DNA of 64,000 nucleotides, taken from contig QOZQ01000006.1 of the NCBI GenBank assembly GCA_003576695.1, forward strand, positions 62,001 through 126,000, given 5' to 3'. Below, piece by piece: positions 26,674-36,711 of this stretch. The notes under the pieces were generated by a model that worked only from the letters and a program-made list of their open reading frames with translations, was not told where the DNA came from and searched no databases. Both the position numbers and the translations under genes were made by a program. Numbering within the stretch: the stretch's first letter is position 1; every line of letters begins with the position of its first letter. This stretch comes from Taklimakanibacter lacteus. GTDB taxonomy: Bacteria; Pseudomonadota; Alphaproteobacteria; Rhizobiales; Aestuariivirgaceae.

Positions 26674-26887
26674 CGTCATCCCGGCGAAAGTGTCGGACAC
26701 TCCTAATCCGTCATCCCGGCGAAAGCCGGGACCCCCTGACTAGAATCAACTGGGCGCTGCCGCTCGTTGTGGTGAGATGGAGTCGATCTCGCCCGGCGAA
26801 GCCGGCCCAAATCATTCGGAGAAGCACGCACCGCGCCGCCCCGATTGCCCTTATTCAGGGGGCCCCGGCTTTCGCCGGGGTGACGGA
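26674..26887. repeat. compound REP block (three CCGGCGAAAGCCGG-type units)
   Basis: The 295 nt between metC and the protease gene hold a partial unit at 26674-26690, a full direct unit at 26709-26735 and an inverted unit at 26858-26887, with unrelated sequence between. The outer pair can form a long stem. Nothing gene-like is visible here. Confidence 0.8.
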
Positions 26888-26950
26888 TGAAAGGATCCGC
26901 CACTGGTATCACACCCCACCCCTCCCCATATGCTGGGACGGAGAACTCTC

Positions 26951-27934
26951 ATGCTTGATCTGGATGAACAGGGCGCAGCCCTGCCGGAGGTCACCCACCA
27001 GGCGACCGACGGCGAAATACTCGACGCTTATTCAACGGCGGTGACGGGCGCGGTCGACAAGGCCGGACCGTCCGTCGTCCATATTGCGGTGAAGAACGGC
27101 CAGGGCCGCCAAGGCGGCGGCTCGGGCTTCGTCGTCGCCTCCGACGGCCTCATCTTCACCAACAGCCATGTCGTCAATGGCGCCAGATCCATCATGGTCG
27201 GCTTGGCCGACGGCCAGCGCGCCGCCGCCCGCCTCATCGGCGAGGATCCCGACAGCGACATCGCCGTCATCCGTACCGATGAGAACCTGGCCGCACCGCC
27301 GCTCGCCTTGCATGACTCGAAGACGATCAAGCGCGGCCAGCTTGCCATCGCCATCGGCAATCCGCTCGGCTTCGAGCAGACGGTGACGACCGGCGTCATC
27401 AGCGCCATCGGCCGTTCCTTGCGCGCCTCGACCGGCCGCCTCATCGATGACGTGATCCAGACCGACGCCGCGCTCAATCCCGGCAATTCCGGCGGACCGC
27501 TGGTCGATTCGAAGGGCCGCGTGATCGGCGTCAACACCGCCGTCATCCTCGGCGCCCAGGGCATCTGCTTCTCGGTCGCCAGCAACACGGCGCTCTATGT
27601 GCTGACCCAGATCCTGCAGCATGGCCGCGTGCGCCGTGCCGCCATCGGCATCGAGGGCCAGCAGAGCGTGGTGCCGCGCCACATCGCGCGCCATGCCGGC
27701 GTCACCCAGGAGATGGGTGTGCGCGTGATGAAGGTCATCGAGAAGAGCCCCGCCGATGACGGCGGCATCAAATCGGGCGACCTCGTCATCGCCATCGACG
27801 GCCATGCCGTCGCGGGCATCGATGACTTGCTGCGGCTCCTCAATCACGAGCGCGTCGGCCATGAGACGCGGGTGACCATCCTGCGCCGCGGTGAGTTGCG
27901 CGAGCGCTTCATTGTGCCGGTGGAGCGCCGCTGA
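26951..27934 (+). CDS. HtrA/DegP-type serine protease with one PDZ domain and no signal peptide
   Basis: 327 residues. Trypsin-like triad: His in 'IFTNSHVVNGA', Asp in 'DPDSDIAVIRT', Ser in 'LNPGNSGGPLVDSKG'. One PDZ domain follows ('MKVIEKSPADDGGIKSGDLVIAIDGHAV'). Unlike DegP or DegS, the start ('MLDLDEQGAALPEVTHQATDG') has no signal peptide or membrane helix, so it should work in the cytoplasm or by another route. The start at 26951 follows GGAG; 26930 is an upstream option that adds seven residues and still no signal. Confidence 0.88.
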   Translation: MLDLDEQGAALPEVTHQATDGEILDAYSTAVTGAVDKAGPSVVHIAVKNGQGRQGGGSGFVVASDGLIFTNSHVVNGARSIMVGLADGQRAAARLIGEDPDSDIAVIRTDENLAAPPLALHDSKTIKRGQLAIAIGNPLGFEQTVTTGVISAIGRSLRASTGRLIDDVIQTDAALNPGNSGGPLVDSKGRVIGVNTAVILGAQGICFSVASNTALYVLTQILQHGRVRRAAIGIEGQQSVVPRHIARHAGVTQEMGVRVMKVIEKSPADDGGIKSGDLVIAIDGHAVAGIDDLLRLLNHERVGHETRVTILRRGELRERFIVPVERR

Positions 27935-27956
27935 AGCATCGGCCGGAAAAGCTCGT

Positions 27957-27975
27957 GGCCGGGTCTAACCCGGCC
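27957..27975. repeat. short palindrome GGCCGGGT / ACCCGGCC
   Basis: An 8-bp perfect stem with a 3-nt loop between the convergent protease and deaminase genes. The 27939-27950 part (gcatcggccgga) resembles the left arm of the hairpin at 58544. It may act as a weak transcription stop. Confidence 0.55.
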
Positions 27976-28011
27976 ATCCCGGTCTTCGGACAAGCGCAAT
28001 GTGCAAGGATC

Positions 28012-28497
28012 CTATTTCTTGCGCGCGAAGGCACGGCGGTGCAGTTCATGCACTTCGTCCTCGAATTCCGGCACCGGCCCTTCGACCTTCACGAAGGGCG
28101 CCACATCTTGAATGGGCAACGGCCGGACCGGGGAGTCGCCCGTAGCGCCCAGTTCGGCCCGCCATTGCCTGAGCTGGCGCGACGATACCGCATAGACGAT
28201 GCGGCCGAGCCCGACCCAGCCATGCGCGGCCGCGCACATCGGACAATGCTCACCCGATGTGTAGACGGTGGCCCCGGCGCGCTCGGCCGGCGTCATATGA
28301 GTAGCGGCCCAGCGGGCGAGATCGAATTCGGGATGGCGCGTCGCATCGCCTTTCCCTTCGCGATTGCGGTCCTCGGCCAGCACCTTGCCGTCGCCCGAGA
28401 CCAGCACTGAGCCGAACGGATCATCGCCCGCCTCCAGCGCCATGCGCGCCAGCTCTACTGCGCGGCGCATATGCTTGTGATCGGCCTCGCTCAGCAT
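28012..28497 (-). CDS. cytidine/deoxycytidylate deaminase-family zinc protein
   Basis: 161 residues. The zinc motif is complete: 'TRHPEFDL' (HxE, His ligand and proton-shuttle Glu) and 'SGEHCPMCAAAHGW' (PCxxC-like; Cys ligands). The 'DDPFGSVLVSGDGKVLAEDRNR' start is typical of the guanine deaminase/TadA-like group. The substrate could be a nucleobase or a small metabolite. The ATG at 28497 overlaps the stop of the FMN-binding protein gene (TGATG). Confidence 0.85.
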   Translation of the reverse strand: MLSEADHKHMRRAVELARMALEAGDDPFGSVLVSGDGKVLAEDRNREGKGDATRHPEFDLARWAATHMTPAERAGATVYTSGEHCPMCAAAHGWVGLGRIVYAVSSRQLRQWRAELGATGDSPVRPLPIQDVAPFVKVEGPVPEFEDEVHELHRRAFARKK

Positions 28498-29123
28498 CAG
28501 TAAAGCTTGGTCTTGTAATCTTCCTGGATCTCGGCCTCGACCTTGTCGGATTCCTCCAGGTCGACCTCGCAGGCGCGCGCCTGCTCCATCACCATATGGG
28601 CGAGACCCGGCAGGAAGCCGCGATCCACATGTGATTTCTGAACCCACAGGCTGGAGCGGCGGAACGCCTTGGCGCAATGGAAGAAGACTTCCTCCACATG
28701 CACGCGGATGCCGAGCTTGGGCGGCCTGCCATTGACGGCGGCCGGCGCCAGCTCCGCCGGATCATCGATGATCTCGGCCTTGCCATTGACCCTGAGCGTG
28801 TCGTCGATGCCGGGAATGATGAACAGGATGCCGACCTGCGGATTGGCGATGATGTTGGACATCGTATCGACCCGGTTGTTGCCGGGCCGGTCGGGGATGA
28901 TGATGGTGTTGTCATCGACGACCCGCACGAAGCCCGGCGGGTCGCCGCGCGGCGACACATCGGCATTTCCGTTCTCATCCGCCGTGCCGATGCACAGGAA
29001 GGGCGAGCGCTCGATATAGGTGCGCGCATATTTATCGATGCGCCGGAGCGTCTTCTTGGCGGCGAGCTCGCCGGGCTCACCCATCCTGGCTCTCAGAACG
29101 CTTTTTTCCTTGATCCGGCTCAT
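28497..29123 (-). CDS. pyridoxamine 5'-phosphate oxidase-related FMN-binding protein (PPOX class)
   Basis: 208 residues. 'SPFLCIGTADENGNADVSPRGDPPGFVRVVDDNTIIIPDRPGNNRVDTM' and 'NPQVGILFIIPGIDDTLRVNGKAEI' match the split-barrel PPOX group with FMN or F420 binding, not true PdxH. Substrate unknown; such proteins are often called MSMEG_1061-like. The start at 29123 has GGAGG 10 nt upstream. It is followed by the deaminase and preceded by the class III aminotransferase with 15 nt between, giving a likely three-gene operon. Confidence 0.83.
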   Translation of the reverse strand: MSRIKEKSVLRARMGEPGELAAKKTLRRIDKYARTYIERSPFLCIGTADENGNADVSPRGDPPGFVRVVDDNTIIIPDRPGNNRVDTMSNIIANPQVGILFIIPGIDDTLRVNGKAEIIDDPAELAPAAVNGRPPKLGIRVHVEEVFFHCAKAFRRSSLWVQKSHVDRGFLPGLAHMVMEQARACEVDLEESDKVEAEIQEDYKTKLY

Positions 29124-29138
29124 CGCCTTTCCCTCCAA

Positions 29139-30524
29139 TTATCCGTTGCGCAGATTCTCCTTGAGCACGCGCTCCTCGAGAATGCGGAAGCCCTTGTCGA
29201 CGATGTCGAACATCTCGTTGATCTCGGCCTCGGTGATGATGAGCGGCGGGCAGAAGGCGACCGAATCGCCCATCGAGCGCACGATGAGGCCCTGCTCCTG
29301 CAGGATATCGGCGGCGATGGCGCCCACACCCTTCTTCGGATCGAAGGGCCGCTTCGTCTTCTTGTCGGCGACGAGCTCGATGGCGCCGATCAGACCCTTG
29401 GCGCGGGTCTCGCCGACGAGGGGATGATCGCTGAAGCCCGCGATGCGCTTCTCGAATGTATGCGCCACCTTGCGCACATGCTCGACCGTCTTGTCGCGCT
29501 GATAGATCTCGATCGTCTTGAGCGCCACCGCGCAGCCGACCGGATGCGCCGTATAGGTGTAGCCATGGCCGAACGTGCCGATCTTGCGGCTCTCTTCCAG
29601 CATCGCCTGGTAAAGCTCTTCCTCGATGGTGATGGCGCCCATCGGGAAATAGGCGGAGGTGATCGCCTTCGCCATCGAGATCGATGAGGGCTTCATGCCC
29701 ATGGTGGTGGTGCCGAACCAGTTGCCGGTACGCCCGAAGCCGCAGATCACTTCGTCCGCGATGATGCGCACGTCATATTTGGCGAGCACCGCATTGATCT
29801 TGGGGAAATAGCTGGCCGGCGGGATGATGACGCCGCCCGCCCCCATGATCGGCTCGGCGATGAAGGCCGCGACCGTGTCGGGGCCTTCCTTCTGGATCAG
29901 GTCGTCGAGATCCTTCGCCATGCGGTCGGTAAACTGGTCTTCCGTTTCACCGGCTTCACCATAGCGGTAGTAATGCGGGCAGGACGTGTGCAGCACATTG
30001 GCGATCGGCAGGTCGAAATCGGCATGCACCCAGGGCAAACCGGTGAGCGAGGCGGACGCGATGGTGACGCCGTGATAGGCGCGCTGGCGCGAGATGATCT
30101 TTTTCTTTTTCGGCCGCCCCTTGGCATTGTTCATATACCAGGTGAGCTTGATCTGCATGTCGTTGGCTTCCGAGCCAGAGCCGCCGAACAGCACCTTGGA
30201 GGCGGGGCAAGGTGCTATCTCCTTCAGCTTCTCGGAGAGCTCGATCGCCGCATCATGCGACTTGCCTGAGAAGATCGACGTGTAGGAGAGCTTGCGCATC
30301 GACTGCGCCGCCGCTTCCACCAGCTCCTCATTGCCGTAGCCGAGCGCCGTGCACCACAGGCCGGCCAGCCCCTCGATATAGCGCTTGCCCTTGTCGTCAT
30401 AGAGATGGATGCCGCGCCCCTCATTGAGGATGAGGGGTCCGGTCTCGCGCAGCCGGGCCAGATTCGTATAGGGGTGGATGACCGTCTCGATGTCGCGGAC
30501 GGCCATATTCGACAGAGGGGACAT
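29139..30524 (-). CDS. class III aminotransferase (omega-amino acid/polyamine:pyruvate type)
   Basis: 461 residues. Motifs: 'VLFGGSGSEANDMQIKL', 'ISRQRAYHGVTIASASLTGLP', 'AFIAEPIMGAGGV', 'IIADEVICGFGRTGNWFG', PLP lysine in 'SMAKAITSAYFPMGA'. Length and the 'HPYTNLARLRETGPLI' start place it with putrescine/beta-alanine:pyruvate transaminases such as SpuC. It probably uses amines from the polyamine or beta-alanine pools. Head of a minus-strand operon with the PPOX and deaminase genes. Confidence 0.87.
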   Translation of the reverse strand: MSPLSNMAVRDIETVIHPYTNLARLRETGPLILNEGRGIHLYDDKGKRYIEGLAGLWCTALGYGNEELVEAAAQSMRKLSYTSIFSGKSHDAAIELSEKLKEIAPCPASKVLFGGSGSEANDMQIKLTWYMNNAKGRPKKKKIISRQRAYHGVTIASASLTGLPWVHADFDLPIANVLHTSCPHYYRYGEAGETEDQFTDRMAKDLDDLIQKEGPDTVAAFIAEPIMGAGGVIIPPASYFPKINAVLAKYDVRIIADEVICGFGRTGNWFGTTTMGMKPSSISMAKAITSAYFPMGAITIEEELYQAMLEESRKIGTFGHGYTYTAHPVGCAVALKTIEIYQRDKTVEHVRKVAHTFEKRIAGFSDHPLVGETRAKGLIGAIELVADKKTKRPFDPKKGVGAIAADILQEQGLIVRSMGDSVAFCPPLIITEAEINEMFDIVDKGFRILEERVLKENLRNG

Positions 30525-30561
30525 GGGGATACCTTAGAGTAAGCGTGGAAAGGCCGAGCGG

Positions 30562-30601
30562 CCCGGGAAGAGTGGCGGCACTCTGCCACGCTCTCCCCGG
30601 G
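30562..30601. repeat. imperfect hairpin CCCGGG...CCCGGG upstream of the aminotransferase gene
   Basis: Arms cccgggaagag...tggc (30562-30576) and gcca..gctct.cccggg (30585-30601) pair with small bulges. It lies in the 213-nt gap between acsA and the aminotransferase gene. There is no T-run on either side, so a simple intrinsic terminator is unlikely. Confidence 0.5.
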
Positions 30602-30631
30602 TTCCGCAATGGCAGTAGCCGTATGGCTGAC

Positions 30632-30737
30632 GCGCATTCCGGCGAAGGACAATCACTTCGCCGGAAAGGGTTCGCGCCAGATCAATATATTGGAGCAAGT
30701 CCTCATCGCCAAAGCCTTCAACTTTGGCGGGATTTGC

Positions 30738-30739
<2 letters not shown>
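30632..30739. repeat. palindromic intergenic repeat, copy B (two modules)
   Basis: Module 1 (30632-30663) is the inverted repeat gcattccggcgaa...ttcgccgga. Module 2 (30693-30739) is the two-step hairpin gagcaagtcc...ggatttgctc with inner cgccaa...ttggcg, sharing nearly all positions with 6042-6088. The right arm runs into the acsA stop codon, so the hairpin sits exactly at the acsA 3' end. Confidence 0.8.
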
Positions 30740-32684
<1,945 letters not shown>

Positions 32685-32790
32685 AAGCAAATCCTCCCTC
32701 TCATGCCGCGTTTGGGCGAGTATTATGTTGGCCGCAGTCCTATCCTGCAATCCGACAACTGTCTAAGAAAATCAGCCCCGCGCCTCCCAC

Positions 32791-33666
32791 ATGCCTGTCC
32801 ATCTCCTCTGGTTCATCATCCTCGGCTGCTTCTGGGGGCTCACCCCCTCATTCTACAAGCTCATGGGCGAGGCAGGCCTGCCGATCTCCCATATCATCGT
32901 CTATACCGGCGTCATCGTCGGCGCAGCACTCGGCATTGTCCCGCTGCTCAAGGGCCGCTTCACGCTGAGCCGCGAGGTCCTTTTCTACGGCCTCGGCTGC
33001 GCCGCGCTCCTCAATGTGCCCTTCGGCATGAGCCTGTACTTCTCGCGCCAGGTGCCGGCCACCGAATATGCGCTCATCGTCTCGACCGCACCCTTCTGGA
33101 ACTACCTTCTGGCGCTGGCCACGCGGCGCGAGATCGCCAATCGCCGCCGCCTCCTCGCCCTGATGGCGGGCTTCGCATCGAGCGCGGTCATCATCATGTC
33201 GGGCGGCGCCCAGGTGGAAGGCGGCTTGTCGTGGTGGCTGATCAGCGCCTTTTCCGTGCCCATCGTCTACAGCGCCTATAACTGGTTCGCCGGCGCCTAT
33301 TGGCCGAAGAATGCCGACATCATGATGGTGGGCGCGGCCGAATCCGTCTTCTCCGGCCTCCTCGCCATTCCCTTCATGCTCGTTCTGGCGCCGCCCTGGA
33401 ACGACGCCGCACCACCGCTCTTTGCCTATTGGACGGCGCTTGCCGCTTCGATCCTGTGGATCATCGAGCGCATCGCCTTCTTCACCCTCATCCGCGAGAA
33501 GGGCGCGGTCTATACGATCCAGGCGGTCTATGTCTCGACCCCCGCGGCGGTGCTGTGGGCGATCCTCATCTTCGGCAAGCCGGCCAATCCGTGGATCTGG
33601 CTGAGCCTCGCCATACTCATGCTGGCGCTGTGGCTCAACAACAGCCAGCGCCGCGTCGCCCTCTGA
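32791..33666 (+). CDS. DMT-superfamily (EamA) exporter
   Basis: 291 residues with about ten hydrophobic segments in two EamA repeats ('LWFIILGCFWGLTPSFYKLMGE' opens the first; 'SAYNWFAGAYWPKNADIMMVG' leads into the second). An inner-membrane metabolite exporter; substrate unknown. It is divergent from acsA and 62 nt upstream of the MarR gene, which may control it or only itself. Confidence 0.88.
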   Translation: MPVHLLWFIILGCFWGLTPSFYKLMGEAGLPISHIIVYTGVIVGAALGIVPLLKGRFTLSREVLFYGLGCAALLNVPFGMSLYFSRQVPATEYALIVSTAPFWNYLLALATRREIANRRRLLALMAGFASSAVIIMSGGAQVEGGLSWWLISAFSVPIVYSAYNWFAGAYWPKNADIMMVGAAESVFSGLLAIPFMLVLAPPWNDAAPPLFAYWTALAASILWIIERIAFFTLIREKGAVYTIQAVYVSTPAAVLWAILIFGKPANPWIWLSLAILMLALWLNNSQRRVAL

Positions 33667-33709
33667 TCGGCCAGTCGGCAGCCAAGGCGCCCCATCTTTA
33701 CAAAAGAGT

Positions 33710-33727
33710 TGATATCATCCTATATCA
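33710..33727. promoter_or_regulatory. probable MarR operator, inverted repeat TGATAT-N6-ATATCA
   Basis: An 18-bp perfect inverted repeat with 6-bp arms and 6-bp spacer, ending 1 nt before the MarR start codon. Arms with A/T-rich tips spaced one helical turn apart are typical of MarR autoregulatory sites. Confidence 0.65.
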
Positions 33728-33728
33728 G

Positions 33729-34223
33729 ATGATGCCGACTTTCCCCGAGGTGCCCTTCGCGACCACCTTGTTCATTCGCGACCATTGCCTCTGCCTGCAT
33801 CTCCAGCGCGCCACCCGCATTGTGGCGCGCCGCTTCGACGACGCCTTGCGCCCGCTCGATCTGACCAATGGCCAGTTTTCGCTGCTGATCTCGCTCAACC
33901 GGCCGGGACCGGCGCGGCTCGGCTCGGTCGCCGATCTGCTCGGCATGGACCGCACCACGCTCACCGCGGCGCTGAAGGCGCTGGAGCGCCGCGGCCTCGT
34001 CAGGATCGCGATCGATCCCGAGGACCGCCGCGGCCGCCTGCTCACCCTGACCAGGGCCGGCAAGGTGCTGATCGCGAAAGCGGTGCCCATCTGGAAGGAC
34101 ACCCATGGCGACATCGAGGCCGAGCTCCGCAAGGAAGCCCCCGATCTGCTGCGCGGCGATCTTCTGGCTTTGGCAAAGACGGTTTGTGAGCGGCCTACAG
34201 CCGCCACACCGCGGTGCGCTTGA
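33729..34223 (+). CDS. MarR-family transcriptional regulator
   Basis: 164 residues. The winged helix is clear: 'LTNGQFSLLISLNRPGPARLGSVADLLGMDRTTLTAALKALERRGLVRIAIDPEDRRGRLLTLT', including the DRR wing. Cysteines near the start ('HCLCLHLQRA') could sense oxidants. Starts at 33729 or 33732 (MM). Its 3' end overlaps the facing methyltransferase gene by 29 nt. Confidence 0.92.
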   Translation: MMPTFPEVPFATTLFIRDHCLCLHLQRATRIVARRFDDALRPLDLTNGQFSLLISLNRPGPARLGSVADLLGMDRTTLTAALKALERRGLVRIAIDPEDRRGRLLTLTRAGKVLIAKAVPIWKDTHGDIEAELRKEAPDLLRGDLLALAKTVCERPTAATPRCA

Positions 34224-34845
34224 TCTCGGCATCCTCGAGCTCGCGCGTCACCGGCACATTGTAGTCGATCACGTGCTGGAGCGATGATTTCGGCAGGTAG
34301 GAGCGGCCGGGATCGCCGATCAGGATATGCGCGCCTGCGCACTTCGCTTCCCCGAGCCAGGCATGGACGCGCTCCGCCAGCGCCTTCTCGTAGAAGAGAT
34401 CGCCGACCAGGATGACGTCGAAGGATGCCGCTTGGCCGAGCAGCAGATCTTCGTCGGTGATGGTGATCCCGACATCGTTCAATCGCGCATTGAGCCGCGC
34501 CGCGGCGCAGGCGAAGCTGTCGATATCGGCGGCCATCACGCTGTCAGCCCCGGCCTTCTTCGCCGCGATGGCGACAAGCCCCGATCCGGTGGCGAGATCG
34601 AGCACGCGCCTCCCCCGAACGATTTCGGCATGATCCAGCACATAGCGCGCCAGCGCCTGGCCGCCGGCCCAGGCGAACGCCCAGAAGGGCGGCGGCAGGC
34701 CGATCTCGCCCAGCTCCTCTTCCGTCTTCTGCCAGATCGGCACCGCCTCATGGGCGAGATAGAGCGTCACCTCGGGCACCAATGGCGGCGTCAGCACGCT
34801 GGTATTCCGGCGGATGAAGTCCGTATGATCGATGATCTTCAGCAA
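34195..34845 (-). CDS. Nnt1/ETFB-lysine-type methyltransferase (COG3897-like)
   Basis: 216 residues. 'PPFWAFAWAGGQALARYVLDH' and SAM motif 'VLDLATGSGLVAIAAKKAGA', 'VMAADIDSFACAAARLNARLN', 'FDVILVGDLFYEK' match the METTL20/ETFBKMT-like group, which methylates lysines of electron transfer flavoprotein beta. The target here is inferred only. The start is TTG at 34845 with GGGAG upstream; no in-frame ATG lies near. Confidence 0.8.
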   Translation of the reverse strand: MLKIIDHTDFIRRNTSVLTPPLVPEVTLYLAHEAVPIWQKTEEELGEIGLPPPFWAFAWAGGQALARYVLDHAEIVRGRRVLDLATGSGLVAIAAKKAGADSVMAADIDSFACAAARLNARLNDVGITITDEDLLLGQAASFDVILVGDLFYEKALAERVHAWLGEAKCAGAHILIGDPGRSYLPKSSLQHVIDYNVPVTRELEDAEIKRTAVWRL

Positions 34846-34887
34846 ACTAAATAAACTCCCGGATCACGCTCGCGCCAGCCGCTCCCC

Positions 34888-34991
34888 AACTCGTCATGGC
34901 CGCCCCTTGAGGCGGCCATCCAGCCCCTCCATGCAACAGCTGTGTGGCGTCGAGGCTGGATGGCCGGGTCGAGGCCCGGCCATGACGAGTT
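34888..34991. repeat. long palindromic repeat, 15-bp arms
   Basis: Arms aactcgtcatggccg (34888-34902) and cggccatgacgagtt (34977-34991) are exact inverted copies. Internal smaller stems (ggcggcc / ggccgcc; ggccgggt / acccggcc-like) lie between them. It fills the 163-nt gap between the EVE and methyltransferase genes and carries no gene. Confidence 0.85.
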
Positions 34992-35008
34992 AAGAGAGGG
35001 CGACTCGC

Positions 35009-35428
35009 CTACTTCTTCACGCCGCCGAGGCTGAGCACGATCTTCCACTCCTCGGCGCTCACCGGCTGCACCGACAGACGCGAATTATTGACCAGCACCA
35101 TGTCCTTGAGGCGCTTGTCGGCCTTGCACTGCGCCAGCGTCACCGGCTTCGGCACATCCTCGACAGCGCGGATGTCGACGCATTCCCAAGGGCCCTCCTT
35201 GGCGCTCGAATCGGGATGCGCCAGCTTCGCCACCTCGACGATCCCGACGATCGCCTTGCTCTCTCCCGAATGATAGAAGAAGCCTTTGTCGCCGAGCTTC
35301 ATCTCCTTCATGTTCTTGCGCGCCTGGAAATTGCGCACGCCGGTCCATTCCTCGCCAGCCTTGCCTTTCGCCTTCTGCTGCTCCCACGACCAGGTTTCGG
35401 GCTCGGATTTGAACAACCAATAGGCCAT
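35009..35428 (-). CDS. EVE-domain protein
   Basis: 139 residues, a single EVE domain: 'YWLFKSEPETWSWEQQKAKG', 'WTGVRNFQARKNMKEMKLGDKGFFYHSGE', 'IVGIVEVAK', 'PVTLAQCKADKRLKDMVLVNNSRLSVQPVS'. EVE domains belong to the PUA fold and read modified bases in RNA or DNA. The start overlaps the YciI-like stop (TGATG), and that stop region supplies GGAGG. Confidence 0.92.
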   Translation of the reverse strand: MAYWLFKSEPETWSWEQQKAKGKAGEEWTGVRNFQARKNMKEMKLGDKGFFYHSGESKAIVGIVEVAKLAHPDSSAKEGPWECVDIRAVEDVPKPVTLAQCKADKRLKDMVLVNNSRLSVQPVSAEEWKIVLSLGGVKK

Positions 35429-35718
35429 CACTTCACCTCCGGATTCTTGAGGCCCCATTTCCAGGCGCGGATCTCGACCGCCGCGAACAGGCCGGCTTTC
35501 GCGTAAGGATCGTTCTTGGCGATCGTCTCGGCCGCCGCCCTGTCCTTCGCCTCGACGATGACGAGCGAGCCGATCGGGCTTCCGGCCTCGTCGGTAAAAG
35601 GTCCCGCCGCCTTCAGCGCATCGCCCAGGCCGTTGAGATACTCGATATGGACCAGGCGCTCCTTCATGCGCAGCTCCAGCGCATTGGGCTTGTCGGTGCA
35701 GATGAAAGCATAGAGCAT
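35428..35718 (-). CDS. YciI-like protein
   Basis: 96 residues of the YCII family: 'MLYAFICTDKPNALELRM' start, conserved His in 'RLVHIEYLNGLG' and Asp-Pro in 'NDPYAKAGLFAAVEIRAW', the His-Asp pair seen as a putative active site. Small ferredoxin-like fold, role unknown. Lies between gpsA and the EVE gene in a tight minus-strand operon, 3 nt after gpsA. Confidence 0.9.
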   Translation of the reverse strand: MLYAFICTDKPNALELRMKERLVHIEYLNGLGDALKAAGPFTDEAGSPIGSLVIVEAKDRAAAETIAKNDPYAKAGLFAAVEIRAWKWGLKNPEVK

Positions 35719-35721
35719 GTT

Positions 35722-36711
35722 CTATCCTCTGTGGAATTCAGGGTTGACGGGCCGGGCCAGAAGCCTGGCGATTTCTTCCTCGGGATTCGATCCGCCGTCA
35801 ACAACCGCATGGACGGCGGCCGAGATCGGCATGTCGATATTCTGCTCATGAGCGAGGCGCGCGACGATCTTCGCGGTGGCGATGCCTTCGACCGTGCCTT
35901 TGGCTTCGCTGAGCGCCTGGTCCAGGCTCTTGCCCTGGCCCAGCGCCAGGCCAAGCGAGAAATTGCGCGACTGCCGGCTGGAGCAGGTGAGCAACAGGTC
36001 GCCGAGGCCGGAAAGACCGGTCAGCGTCTCGGGCCGCCCGCCCAGCGCCTTGCCGAAACGCGTCAGCTCGCTGAAAGCGCGCGTGGTGAGCGCGGCGCGG
36101 GCGCTGTCGCCGAGCTCCTTGCCGGCGGCGATGCCGCAGGCGATGGCCAGCACATTCTTCACCGCACCGCCCAGCGCCACGCCGCGCAGGTCATCCGACG
36201 GATAGATGCGGAAAGTCTTGAGACTGAGCGCGCCCGCCCATTCTTTCGCCGTCCTGAGATCGGGGCCGGCGAGCGTCACCGCCGTCGGCAGCCCATGCGC
36301 GACATCGAGCGCGAAGCTCGGCCCCGACAGGATGAGCGGCGCGCAGGCAGGCAGGGCTTGCGTCAGGACTTCGTTCATCAGGAGGCCGCTTCCGGCCTCG
36401 ATGCCCTTCGCGCACAGGATGACGGGAACGTCGAGGCTGGCGAACTGCGCCAGCACCTGGCGCAGATGCTGCGCCGGCACCACCGCCAGCACCGCATCGC
36501 AGGGTTCGAGGTCCTTCGGCTTGGCCGTGGCGCGCACCGTCTTGCCGAAGCTGATGCCGTGCAGGCGCGACCACAGCGCGTGCTTGCTGTTGATCTCCTC
36601 CGCCGTTTCGGGGCGCCGCGCCCAGACGATGACCTCATGCCCGGCGCGTTCGGCGACCGAAGCGAGCGCCATGCCCCAGGCGCCGGCGCCGATGATGCCG
36701 ATGCGGCTCAT
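35722..36711 (-). CDS. gpsA: glycerol-3-phosphate dehydrogenase [NAD(P)+]
   Basis: 329 residues. It reduces dihydroxyacetone phosphate to sn-glycerol-3-phosphate for phospholipids. NAD site '[24 protein letters not shown]', catalytic Lys in '[20 protein letters not shown]', substrate part '[30 protein letters not shown]'. The start at 36711 overlaps the tsaD stop by 4 nt. The order tsaD-gpsA-YciI-EVE is common in Hyphomicrobiales. Confidence 0.96.
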   Translation of the reverse strand: MSRIGIIGAGAWGMALASVAERAGHEVIVWARRPETAEEINSKHALWSRLHGISFGKTVRATAKPKDLEPCDAVLAVVPAQHLRQVLAQFASLDVPVILCAKGIEAGSGLLMNEVLTQALPACAPLILSGPSFALDVAHGLPTAVTLAGPDLRTAKEWAGALSLKTFRIYPSDDLRGVALGGAVKNVLAIACGIAAGKELGDSARAALTTRAFSELTRFGKALGGRPETLTGLSGLGDLLLTCSSRQSRNFSLGLALGQGKSLDQALSEAKGTVEGIATAKIVARLAHEQNIDMPISAAVHAVVDGGSNPEEEIARLLARPVNPEFHRG

